Assembly: GCA_001701115.1 (NCBI GenBank)
Contig: DAAJ01000044.1
Location: 600 to 10,634 of the forward strand
Source: Bacteroidales bacterium GP2
GTDB taxonomy: Bacteria; Bacteroidota; Bacteroidia; Bacteroidales; Muribaculaceae
Reading direction: 5' to 3'
Length of the DNA: 10,035 bases
The notes beneath the pieces are model-generated. The model was not told the DNA's origin, did not search any database, and worked only from the letters and a program-made list of their open reading frames with translations. Every line of letters begins with the position of its first letter. Positions within the stretch are counted from its first letter, which is position 1. Made by a program: the position numbers and the translations under genes. Below, piece by piece: positions 1 to 6,969 of this stretch.

Positions 1-1202
1 AGCAGTTTGACAAAGGTCTTGAAATCCTCAAGGAACTCAATATTTCCGCACTCGTTATTATCGGCGGCGATGACTCAAACACCAATGCGGCAGTTCTCGC
101 CGAGTACTACAAGAGCATCGGCGCAGGAGTGCAGGTTATCGGCTGCCCGAAAACTATCGACGGCGACCTCAAGAACGAAGTTGTCGAGGCTTCTTTCGGT
201 TTTGACACCGCTACAAAGGTTTACAGCGAACTTATCGGCAATATCCAGCGCGACTGCTTCTCTGCAAAAAAATACTGGCACTTCATCAAGCTCATGGGTC
301 GCTCAGCATCACACATCGCCCTTGAATGCGCGTTCCAGACCCAGCCAAACGTATGCATAATCTCAGAGGAGGTTGAGGCAAAGAACCAGACCCTCGATGA
401 TGTTGTGAACTACATTGCTGACATCGTTGCCGCACGCGCTGCACAGGGCAACAACTTCGGCACAGTGCTTATTCCGGAAGGTCTCATCGAATTTATCCCG
501 GCAATGAAGAGCCTTATAGCCGAGCTCAATGACCTCCTTGCCAAGAGCCCTGAGTTCGCAACCCTCACCCCTGCAGAGCAGCGCGAATTCGTTCTGTCAA
601 AGCTCAGCGAGGAAAATGCAAAGGTATTCGCATCACTTCCCGAAGGTGTAGCACGCCAGCTCACCCTTGACCGCGACCCGCACGGCAACGTCCAGGTATC
701 ACTCATCGAAACCGAGAAACTTCTCAGCGAAATGGTTGCACGCCGCCTCGAGCAGATGCGCGCAGAGGGAAAATACAATGGCAAATTCTCTCCCCTCCAC
801 CACTTCTTCGGCTACGAAGGACGCTGCGCCGCTCCCTCTAACTTTGACGCTGACTACTGCTACGCTCTCGGCTTCAACGCCGCTTGCCTTATCAACGCAG
901 GAGTGACCGGCTACATCTCAAGCCTCCGCAACCTCACCAAACCGAGCGTGCAGTGGCTTGCCGGCGGCATACCCATCACCATGATGTTCAACATGGAGCG
1001 CCGCCATGGCGAAATGAAGCCCGTTATACAGAAAGCGCTCGTGCGCCTCGAAGGCACACCTTTCCGCCGCTTCGCTGCAAAGCGTGATGATTGGGCAATC
1101 AACACAAGCTATGTATTCCCCGGTCCTATCCAGTACTTCGGTCCCGCTGAAGTGTGCGACCAGCCCACCCTCACCCTTTACTACGAGCACCTCGACAAGT
1201 AA
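1..1202 (+). CDS. pfp: Pyrophosphate--fructose 6-phosphate 1-phosphotransferase (PPi-PFK), 5' end missing
   Basis: This enzyme reversibly phosphorylates fructose 6-phosphate to fructose 1,6-bisphosphate with pyrophosphate instead of ATP (EC 2.7.1.90), in the cytoplasm. The reading frame is open from the left edge; the first whole codon is at base 3 and 399 residues are visible before TAA. Numbering from that codon, GGDDSNT (21-27) and PKTIDGDL (49-56) are the phosphate-donor and active-site motifs. The second Asp of GGDD and the Lys of PKTIDGD are the residues known to mark PPi rather than ATP use. MGRSASHIALECA (98-110) and the later GYEGR are typical of the long plant/Bacteroidetes-type form of about 550 residues, so roughly the first 150 residues lie off the window. 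An apparent GTG start at 129 is internal, because GGDDSNT lies upstream of it in the same frame. The gene ends in its own terminator before manA, which makes cotranscription unlikely. Family assignment is firm. Confidence 0.95.
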   Translation, partial: QFDKGLEILKELNISALVIIGGDDSNTNAAVLAEYYKSIGAGVQVIGCPKTIDGDLKNEVVEASFGFDTATKVYSELIGNIQRDCFSAKKYWHFIKLMGRSASHIALECAFQTQPNVCIISEEVEAKNQTLDDVVNYIADIVAARAAQGNNFGTVLIPEGLIEFIPAMKSLIAELNDLLAKSPEFATLTPAEQREFVLSKLSEENAKVFASLPEGVARQLTLDRDPHGNVQVSLIETEKLLSEMVARRLEQMRAEGKYNGKFSPLHHFFGYEGRCAAPSNFDADYCYALGFNAACLINAGVTGYISSLRNLTKPSVQWLAGGIPITMMFNMERRHGEMKPVIQKALVRLEGTPFRRFAAKRDDWAINTSYVFPGPIQYFGPAEVCDQPTLTLYYEHLDK

Positions 1203-1230
1203 ATCACGCATAAAATCAAAATAAGCGTAG

Positions 1231-1266
1231 GGAAGTCCGGACATTTTTTGCCCGGACTTCCTTTTT
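1231..1266 (+). terminator. Intrinsic terminator of pfp
   Basis: A perfect 10-bp inverted repeat, GGAAGTCCGG (1231-1240) with CCGGACTTCC (1252-1261), encloses an 11-base loop and is followed directly by a run of five T (1262-1266). It starts 28 bases after the pfp stop codon. GC-rich stem plus T-tract is the standard rho-independent form on the plus strand. It separates pfp from manA. Confidence 0.9.
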
Positions 1267-1301
1267 ATTCAAGCCCAGTTACCTTATTTAAGATTTTTTA
1301 T

Positions 1302-1309
1302 TAATTTTG
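1302..1309 (+). promoter_or_regulatory. Probable Bacteroidetes-type -7 promoter element for manA
   Basis: TAATTTTG matches the Bacteroidetes primary-sigma -7 consensus TAnnTTTG exactly. It lies in an AT-rich stretch after the pfp terminator and about 48 bases before the manA start. I do not see a convincing TTTG-type -33 element at the expected distance upstream, which is common in this phylum. Transcription would start near 1315, giving a leader of about 40 bases. The leader has no clear Shine-Dalgarno sequence, only A-rich bases just before the ATG. The rest of the 1203-1357 gap holds nothing else I can support. Confidence 0.55.
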
Positions 1310-1357
1310 CAGGGACGTGGCAATGGTGTCCGTCATTACCTTATTTCATAAAAGCTC

Positions 1358-2332
1358 ATGAGCACATATATTCCACCGTTGAAATTCGAGCCTATTCTCA
1401 AAAGCGTAGTGTGGGGCGGCGAAAAAATCGCTCCTTTTAAAGGGATTGTCACCGATCAGAAGCAGATTGGAGAGAGCTGGGAAATTTCCGGTGTGAAAGG
1501 CAACGAGAGCATTGTTGCAAACGGTCCTGACAAAGGGCTCACCCTCTCCCAGATGATTGACAAGTATGGCGCGGAACTCGTGGGCGAGAAAAACTACCAG
1601 ACTTTCGGAAATACATTCCCGCTCCTTATCAAAATAATAGATGCAGCAGGAAACCTGTCGCTGCAGGTGCATCCTGATGACAAACTTGCCAAAGAGCGCC
1701 ACAACAGCCTCGGCAAAACGGAGATGTGGTACATTGTCGATGCCGACGAAGGTGCTGAAATATGTGCCGGTCTGTCAAAGGAGCTTACTCCTGATGAATA
1801 TGTGAAGAAGGTGGAAGATTTCACAATAATGGATTCAGTGGCGCATCATCAGGCACATGCCGGCGATGTATTCTTCCTCCCTGCCGGACGCATCCATGCA
1901 ATCGGCGCGGGCAACCTGCTCGTGGAGGTCCAGGAAACAAGCGACATCACCTACCGCATTTATGACTACGGACGAGTTGACGCCAAAACCGGCAAGCCCC
2001 GCGAACTCCATGTGGAGCAGGCGAAGGATGCTATTGACTACAAGGTATATCCCAACTATGTGTCAAAGCCGACTTTCACCCTTGAAAACATCTATGAGCT
2101 TGTTACATGCCCTCATTTCCAGGTTTACCTGATAGAGGTTAACGGTGAAATGAAAATCCACCCGTCCATCACCGGATTCTCGGCAATGACCTGCATAGAA
2201 GGGGAACTGTCAATAAAAGATGATACCGGCAACGAAGTGAAGTTCCGCCAGGGTGAGAGCGTGCTCATTCCCGCAAACCTCAGGAAGTTCAGCATCTGCG
2301 GCAAGGGCAAGATTGTTGACGCGTTCAATTAA
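1358..2332 (+). CDS. manA: Mannose-6-phosphate isomerase, class I (short form)
   Basis: This zinc enzyme interconverts mannose 6-phosphate and fructose 6-phosphate (EC 5.3.1.8). It links mannose use to glycolysis and supplies mannose 6-phosphate for GDP-mannose and surface glycans. The 324 residues match the short, Bacillus-like class I form (about 315), not the roughly 390-residue E. coli form. Cupin-type zinc ligands expected from the family are visible: Gln103 and His105 in LSLQVHPDD, Glu122 in TEMWYI, and His180 in GRIHAIGAG. Arg200 in TYRIYDYGR matches the catalytic arginine. A smaller C-terminal beta domain follows (about 240-324). The ATG at 1358 begins MSTYIPPLKFEPILKSVVWGG, the usual family N-terminus, and follows a plausible promoter. 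The gene is probably monocistronic, since terminators lie on both sides. Its stop is 11 bp from the tamB stop on the other strand. Confidence 0.95.
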   Translation: MSTYIPPLKFEPILKSVVWGGEKIAPFKGIVTDQKQIGESWEISGVKGNESIVANGPDKGLTLSQMIDKYGAELVGEKNYQTFGNTFPLLIKIIDAAGNLSLQVHPDDKLAKERHNSLGKTEMWYIVDADEGAEICAGLSKELTPDEYVKKVEDFTIMDSVAHHQAHAGDVFFLPAGRIHAIGAGNLLVEVQETSDITYRIYDYGRVDAKTGKPRELHVEQAKDAIDYKVYPNYVSKPTFTLENIYELVTCPHFQVYLIEVNGEMKIHPSITGFSAMTCIEGELSIKDDTGNEVKFRQGESVLIPANLRKFSICGKGKIVDAFN

Positions 2333-2343
2333 AAACGCATTTT

Positions 2344-5300
2344 TTATCGGATTATAAGCCAGTCGGCGTCCTCAGCTGAGGATGCCGATTTTGTTTCCTG
2401 CTGTGGCTGTGGCGCAACTACTGAATCGTTTTTGTGTGTTTCCGCAGCCTTCTTGCTTTTCTTGCGGCGTAGGAAAGAGAAAAGATTGTCAAAATCACGT
2501 TTCAGCACAATCCCGACACCCTGAGTGGTCAAGGCGTTCTTCACATAGTAGTTCCGGTCGTTATATCTGTTGTAAGCCTTCAGGCGAAGGTTGCCGCTCC
2601 TATTGATAAGGTATTCTATGTCGAAATCACCGATGAAAGAGTTATTGTTCAGCGCCTTGTCGCGGTATCCGAAGTTACCGTTAAGGAGCAGCCTGTTGTT
2701 TAGCAACTGGCTTGACAGGGCAAGGTCAACCTCCACATCGCTGAAATCTCCCCTGTCGCTGCGGATATTAGGAGCAAGCCGCCAGTTCTCGCTCAGCTGT
2801 CCGAGCATGCTGCTGAGCTGCGATGATATTGTGGAGGAAGCAACAGAAACAAATTCATTGCCCTTGGTTGTGCTCATATAATCGGGAGTGTAGAATTTGT
2901 TAAGCGCCAGCAGGTAAATAATCTGTCGGTTCATCATGTCCTCGGTGCTGACAATGCTCTTGACCTTGCGGTAAGTATCCTGGCTGAGAGTCGGGAACTC
3001 AAGATCAAAAGCAATATCCGGCTGGCGCATATCTCCGCTCACCATCATCAGCGCATGGACAGGCACATTGGTACGCGTCAGCTCCCTGTCATCAAGGAAT
3101 GATTCGTCAAGGTCGCTGAGGTTTGCATTCAGCGAGTAGACCGCCTCGATATTCAGCTGCGCGGCATAAGGATCGCCATGGAAAGATATCGAGCTTCCAT
3201 CGCGTATGGTGAAATCCTTTATAATAATGTCCTGGAGAGTGAAATTGTAGCTTCCGCGCTGCAATGTATATGTGCCGAACATCTTCAAATCTTCGCTTGA
3301 TGAATCGTAAGTCATCCTAAGGTTGCCGCTGCCGAAAGCCTTTATCCTGTCACCGCCAACCGGATCCATCACAAGGTTTATCTGCGCCGCCGGAGTGACA
3401 GACACTGCTATATTCATATTGTAAACGCTCCCCTCACCGGCATCATCCTGCCCAGCGATACGTTTTTTAAGCTCCTGCACTATTTTAGGGGGGGCGGATG
3501 CCGCGGCGATTGAATCTTTCTTTGCCTGGTCGCGGTCACGGAAAGTGATAAAAGTGTAATCGTTGGCAATTTCGGCATCACTCAGTACAAAAGTGAATGT
3601 AGAGTTAGCCGCCGTAGTCATGTTTACTCCTATGTTTACAATTCCAGGTTCTCCGGTAACAGAAGCGGAGCCGTTTCCAAATATCCTGCCGTACCAGTTC
3701 GTTTCATTGTTCTCCTTGACATCATAAACGAGCATATCCTTTGCCTGGGTTATCTCAAAGTTGAACCTCGGGCTTTTGAAAAACTCATGGTCGAGTGTGC
3801 CGTTCAAAAGAGCCGTGTTGCCGTAAATATCGGTCAGCTTTATGTTTTTGAGGTCAATATGCCCGGGGGTGAGGCGCACTGAATCTGTTGCAGAGTAAGT
3901 GGTATTGGTAAAATCTATTTTCAACTTCAAATCCTCGGCGTAAATGTCACCGACCATGTCAATGTATTTGAAACTTCCCCAGAGATGCGCTTTTCCTGAA
4001 GCATAGCCGCTGACACTGGAAGTAAACGCTTCCATAAACGGCTTCATGAACCCGACTTCAATCTTGTCGGCATCAAAATACATATCCAGTGAATCGCTCA
4101 TCGGCATAATTTTTCCGTCAATCTTGCTGCTCCGCCCGTTTGCCTGGTTGACAACAGCATCAATAACCACTGCTCCGGCAGGATTGTCCCAATAAGATTT
4201 TATGTGCGTGTCACCCATAAGTGAATGGTTATAGGTGAGCGCTTTCACATCAAGGTTATCGGTCGACAGCACCGGTTCGGAAGAAAACAGCCCGGAAGCC
4301 ATAATGTCGCCCGACGCTATGCCTCCGAACATTGCTGTTGGAATATCGAGCGTTTCAAAAATATAGTCAAGGTTCACCCCACGAAGCGCAACATCAATTC
4401 TGTCATCAGCATCAGCTGAAGCCACACCTGAAGCGGAAAGATACTGGTTGCCTCTGCCGATACGGAAATCGGAAACAGTAATGCGTCCGGGCACAATAGC
4501 TATCTTAGCGGGAGAAACCGTCCACGCCGTGTCATTGAAAACAAGAGTCCCGGGATTCACATCAATAATAGTAGAGCGCTTATTTGTAAGCGAATCGTGG
4601 TCAAAAGTTGTAGAAAGGGATAGCAATCCGCTGAAATTTCGTTCTCTCGCCACTTTCCACTCAAGTTGAGTGTCTATATGGTTGTTTGCGGCAAAAACAG
4701 TCCCGTCGAGGGTCATATCACCTTTCTTGGTGGGATAAACCGAAGTGAAATAGACATTTCCACGCGGTCTGCCGGTAGCTTCGTCATCTGAAACAAGCAC
4801 CGCAAGGGTCGTGCTTTCAAGCAACCTGTTGCCCTGCTGAAGATAAGGAGCATCCACTGTCAGACGGAAATCCTTTGCAGCCGCGTTAAATGAAGAGGAG
4901 AGCGACACCGGATAAATCACCTTTACCGGAAGATTCACCAGACCGTCAAGCGGCTCAGTTGTTTTGATATTCGCGGCAATGGCAAGGCTGTCTCCGGCAT
5001 TTACATGTTGAACTGGAGCAGTAACAAGCTGAGGAAGCATCTGCGATGCAACCTTGCGCACCGATGCCGCCAGAGTTGAAAAACGGAATTTGCCCGAAAT
5101 ATCTGCGTCTATAAGTTTGCTTTTCAAATTTATGCCGCGTGAGCCATCGCCATTATTATGCGCCGCCAATAAAACATCCCCTATATCGGCTTTCTTGCCA
5201 TCAATTCCCTCAATCTGTATATCTTTAAGTTCCAAATGACCGTCAATGTCATCAATGCTTGTCCAACTCGTTTCAATATTGCCTTTAACCGAGGTGGTAC

Positions 5301-6957
5301 AACCTGCAAATTTCCCATTAATCCCAAGAATCCCGGGTGTAAGATGCCGGATTTCAAAATCTGACACCAGTTCGCGCATATGGCTGACATCACGGAAACC
5401 GGCTTCTGCATCAAGCGATATGCCGGGATTGTCAACAGCCACCGTGCCTTTGTACAAGCCATTGCCAAACTGCAATGAAGCAACCAGGTTCTCAATATCA
5501 TTTCCTGCATAGTGAGCTGATGCAACTGTTAAATCAATGTTGCCGCTCAAACCGGAAGGAGACATGAGCCCTTCCCCTGCCAGTGACGCAGTGAAAGCTC
5601 CTAATCGCGAAAGCGCGGCAGTGGTAGAATCAAAAAGGATATCGCCGCGCATATCGTCAAAGTCAACGGAAAAATCGAAATTCTTTATAGCCTTCCCGCT
5701 CAATGACGCTTTAGCTCCAGCAATAATGCTTCCGGCATCAGACAGGATTGTTGCCGAACAATGCGCATTTCCTCCGGACAAAGCAGCTTCGCCAAGTATA
5801 TCTATCTTGCCGAGGTTGGCAAGCATCTGACCGGCAAGGGGAGAAAGAGCGGTCAGTTTCCCTATGATTGCTTCTGCATCCGAACCTTTGCAACCGAAAC
5901 CAAACCGCGGAAGGGCAAACTCAGGAAACGAGGAGGTATCAGCCAGGTTAGAAATGCGCCCATTGCCCCTGAGCCATATATTTCCGGAATCATCTGTTAT
6001 GTCAAGAGTAGCGAGCTGGATATCACCGACAGTTCCGCTTGCATCCAAATCCACATTCAGCCTTGTGTCAAGATTGCCCAACAACGGCACGAATGCTTTC
6101 AAATCGGAAAGGGTGACAAAAGATTCCGGCTTGATTCCGAGAGCAACCGGTCGGGAAGTGATATTTTCCTTTATGCGGTCAAGCGCAGGATAAGTGAAAC
6201 GGATATCGTCAAATGCAAGATGCGAGTGAGGCAGTTTTATGTCAAGGTTTACAACTGAAGCCGCTGTATCTGTAACCACAAATGTACCATCCATTCCCTC
6301 CAAAGCAAATCCGGAACGCTCGGACAGTGCAAGGCGTTGCAGGACAATACGGAAATTATTGTTTGCTATTCTGGGCAGACGCAAGTCAGCACGCAAGTCC
6401 GTCACTGCGACATGGTCTTTATCAAACCTCGATGAGTCAGGTTGCCCATCTCCCACATCATAACTGAAAGCAGACCTGCGGACAACAACAGTGTTAACCC
6501 TGAAATCAAACTTTTTCGGCGGTTTGTTCTTGTCTTTAGGCGCAAGCGCGTCCAGCATCGGCTGGATGTTGAGCGGCGCCGATGCGCTATCACGTTTAAG
6601 GCGTGCGTCCAGCCCTATTATCTCCGCATAGTTCACCACAAGCCTACGCTTCACTATCAACCTCGAAATGCTTATACCTGCACCCAGACGGTCAACACAC
6701 ACCGCTGTGTCACCAACTGAATCGGTCAGCGCCACATTCCGGAGAGTCACCCTGCTGAAAGGAGCAATGTTTACAGCGTCTATGCTCACATCCATACCAA
6801 GCAGCCCTGTCAGTTCCTTTTCCGCCGTCCGCCTGATATAGTTCTGCACACCGGGAATGGAGAATGCAACATAAAGCCCTGCAGGAACAAGCACCACCAG
6901 CACAAGTGATACCACCAGCAACGCCCTGAATGTTTTATAAACCCATTTCATAACCAT
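2344..6957 (-). CDS. tamB: TamB / AsmA-like translocation and assembly module protein (DUF490 family)
   Basis: TamB proteins are inner-membrane anchored and span the periplasm as a long beta-taco groove. They are implicated in outer-membrane protein assembly and in phospholipid movement between the membranes. The 1,537 residues begin with a basic stretch and one hydrophobic anchor (about 12-33, uncleaved signal anchor by appearance). An AsmA-like region follows (about 35-115), then a long repetitive beta-rich body of alternating polar and hydrophobic strands. The conserved C-terminal TamB domain covers about 990-1495 and includes SISFHGDPYAAQLNIEAVY-type sequence (1256-1274) and GDMRQPDIAFDLEFPTL (1308-1324). 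The end is a short basic segment (FLRRKKSKK, about 1495-1503) and a polar, Gln/Ser-rich tail. The ATG lies 12 bases after the priA stop with no Shine-Dalgarno, only A-rich bases; a second ATG two codons in is also possible. It is the last gene of the Nudix-priA-tamB unit. No TamA/BamA-like partner gene is visible here. Family is clear from architecture; the exact substrate is not known. Confidence 0.88.
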   Translation of the reverse strand: MVMKWVYKTFRALLVVSLVLVVLVPAGLYVAFSIPGVQNYIRRTAEKELTGLLGMDVSIDAVNIAPFSRVTLRNVALTDSVGDTAVCVDRLGAGISISRLIVKRRLVVNYAEIIGLDARLKRDSASAPLNIQPMLDALAPKDKNKPPKKFDFRVNTVVVRRSAFSYDVGDGQPDSSRFDKDHVAVTDLRADLRLPRIANNNFRIVLQRLALSERSGFALEGMDGTFVVTDTAASVVNLDIKLPHSHLAFDDIRFTYPALDRIKENITSRPVALGIKPESFVTLSDLKAFVPLLGNLDTRLNVDLDASGTVGDIQLATLDITDDSGNIWLRGNGRISNLADTSSFPEFALPRFGFGCKGSDAEAIIGKLTALSPLAGQMLANLGKIDILGEAALSGGNAHCSATILSDAGSIIAGAKASLSGKAIKNFDFSVDFDDMRGDILFDSTTAALSRLGAFTASLAGEGLMSPSGLSGNIDLTVASAHYAGNDIENLVASLQFGNGLYKGTVAVDNPGISLDAEAGFRDVSHMRELVSDFEIRHLTPGILGINGKFAGCTTSVKGNIETSWTSIDDIDGHLELKDIQIEGIDGKKADIGDVLLAAHNNGDGSRGINLKSKLIDADISGKFRFSTLAASVRKVASQMLPQLVTAPVQHVNAGDSLAIAANIKTTEPLDGLVNLPVKVIYPVSLSSSFNAAAKDFRLTVDAPYLQQGNRLLESTTLAVLVSDDEATGRPRGNVYFTSVYPTKKGDMTLDGTVFAANNHIDTQLEWKVARERNFSGLLSLSTTFDHDSLTNKRSTIIDVNPGTLVFNDTAWTVSPAKIAIVPGRITVSDFRIGRGNQYLSASGVASADADDRIDVALRGVNLDYIFETLDIPTAMFGGIASGDIMASGLFSSEPVLSTDNLDVKALTYNHSLMGDTHIKSYWDNPAGAVVIDAVVNQANGRSSKIDGKIMPMSDSLDMYFDADKIEVGFMKPFMEAFTSSVSGYASGKAHLWGSFKYIDMVGDIYAEDLKLKIDFTNTTYSATDSVRLTPGHIDLKNIKLTDIYGNTALLNGTLDHEFFKSPRFNFEITQAKDMLVYDVKENNETNWYGRIFGNGSASVTGEPGIVNIGVNMTTAANSTFTFVLSDAEIANDYTFITFRDRDQAKKDSIAAASAPPKIVQELKKRIAGQDDAGEGSVYNMNIAVSVTPAAQINLVMDPVGGDRIKAFGSGNLRMTYDSSSEDLKMFGTYTLQRGSYNFTLQDIIIKDFTIRDGSSISFHGDPYAAQLNIEAVYSLNANLSDLDESFLDDRELTRTNVPVHALMMVSGDMRQPDIAFDLEFPTLSQDTYRKVKSIVSTEDMMNRQIIYLLALNKFYTPDYMSTTKGNEFVSVASSTISSQLSSMLGQLSENWRLAPNIRSDRGDFSDVEVDLALSSQLLNNRLLLNGNFGYRDKALNNNSFIGDFDIEYLINRSGNLRLKAYNRYNDRNYYVKNALTTQGVGIVLKRDFDNLFSFLRRKKSKKAAETHKNDSVVAPQPQQETKSASSAEDADWLIIR
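2363..2396 (+). terminator. Intrinsic terminator of manA, embedded in the tamB coding region
   Basis: An 11-base arm at 2363-2373 (TCGGCGTCCTC) pairs with 2378-2388 (GAGGATGCCGA) around an AGCT tetraloop, followed at once by TTTTGTTT (2389-2396). In plus-strand RNA the only non-Watson-Crick pair is one G-U. In minus-strand RNA the same position would be a C-A mismatch and no U-tract follows the stem, so the signal is oriented for manA. It begins 31 bases after the manA stop and lies wholly inside tamB, covering codons 1521-1532 on the other strand. Confidence 0.85.
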
Positions 6958-6969
6958 ATATCCATTTTT

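Noticed and set aside
129..1202. GTG at 129 as the true start of the phosphofructokinase gene.
   Set aside because: The frame is open upstream to the window edge and encodes the essential GGDDSNT motif before this codon, so the gene is simply cut by the window.
1312..1331. Possible small hairpin in the manA leader (GGAC pairing with GTCC).
   Set aside because: Only four Watson-Crick pairs plus two G-U pairs form, and the leader is about 40 bases. This is too weak and short to call a riboswitch or attenuator.
2331..2345. A-run facing a T-run across the manA/tamB stop-codon gap as a bidirectional terminator.
   Set aside because: The stem would be only A-T pairs around a tiny loop, too weak to act. 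The GC-rich hairpin at 2363-2396 is a far better plus-strand terminator.
5761..6258. Open frame of 165 codons on the plus strand opposite tamB, with other shorter ones nearby.
   Set aside because: The composition is irregular and no motif is recognisable. The TamB frame on the other strand is continuous over 4.6 kb, so these are shadow frames.
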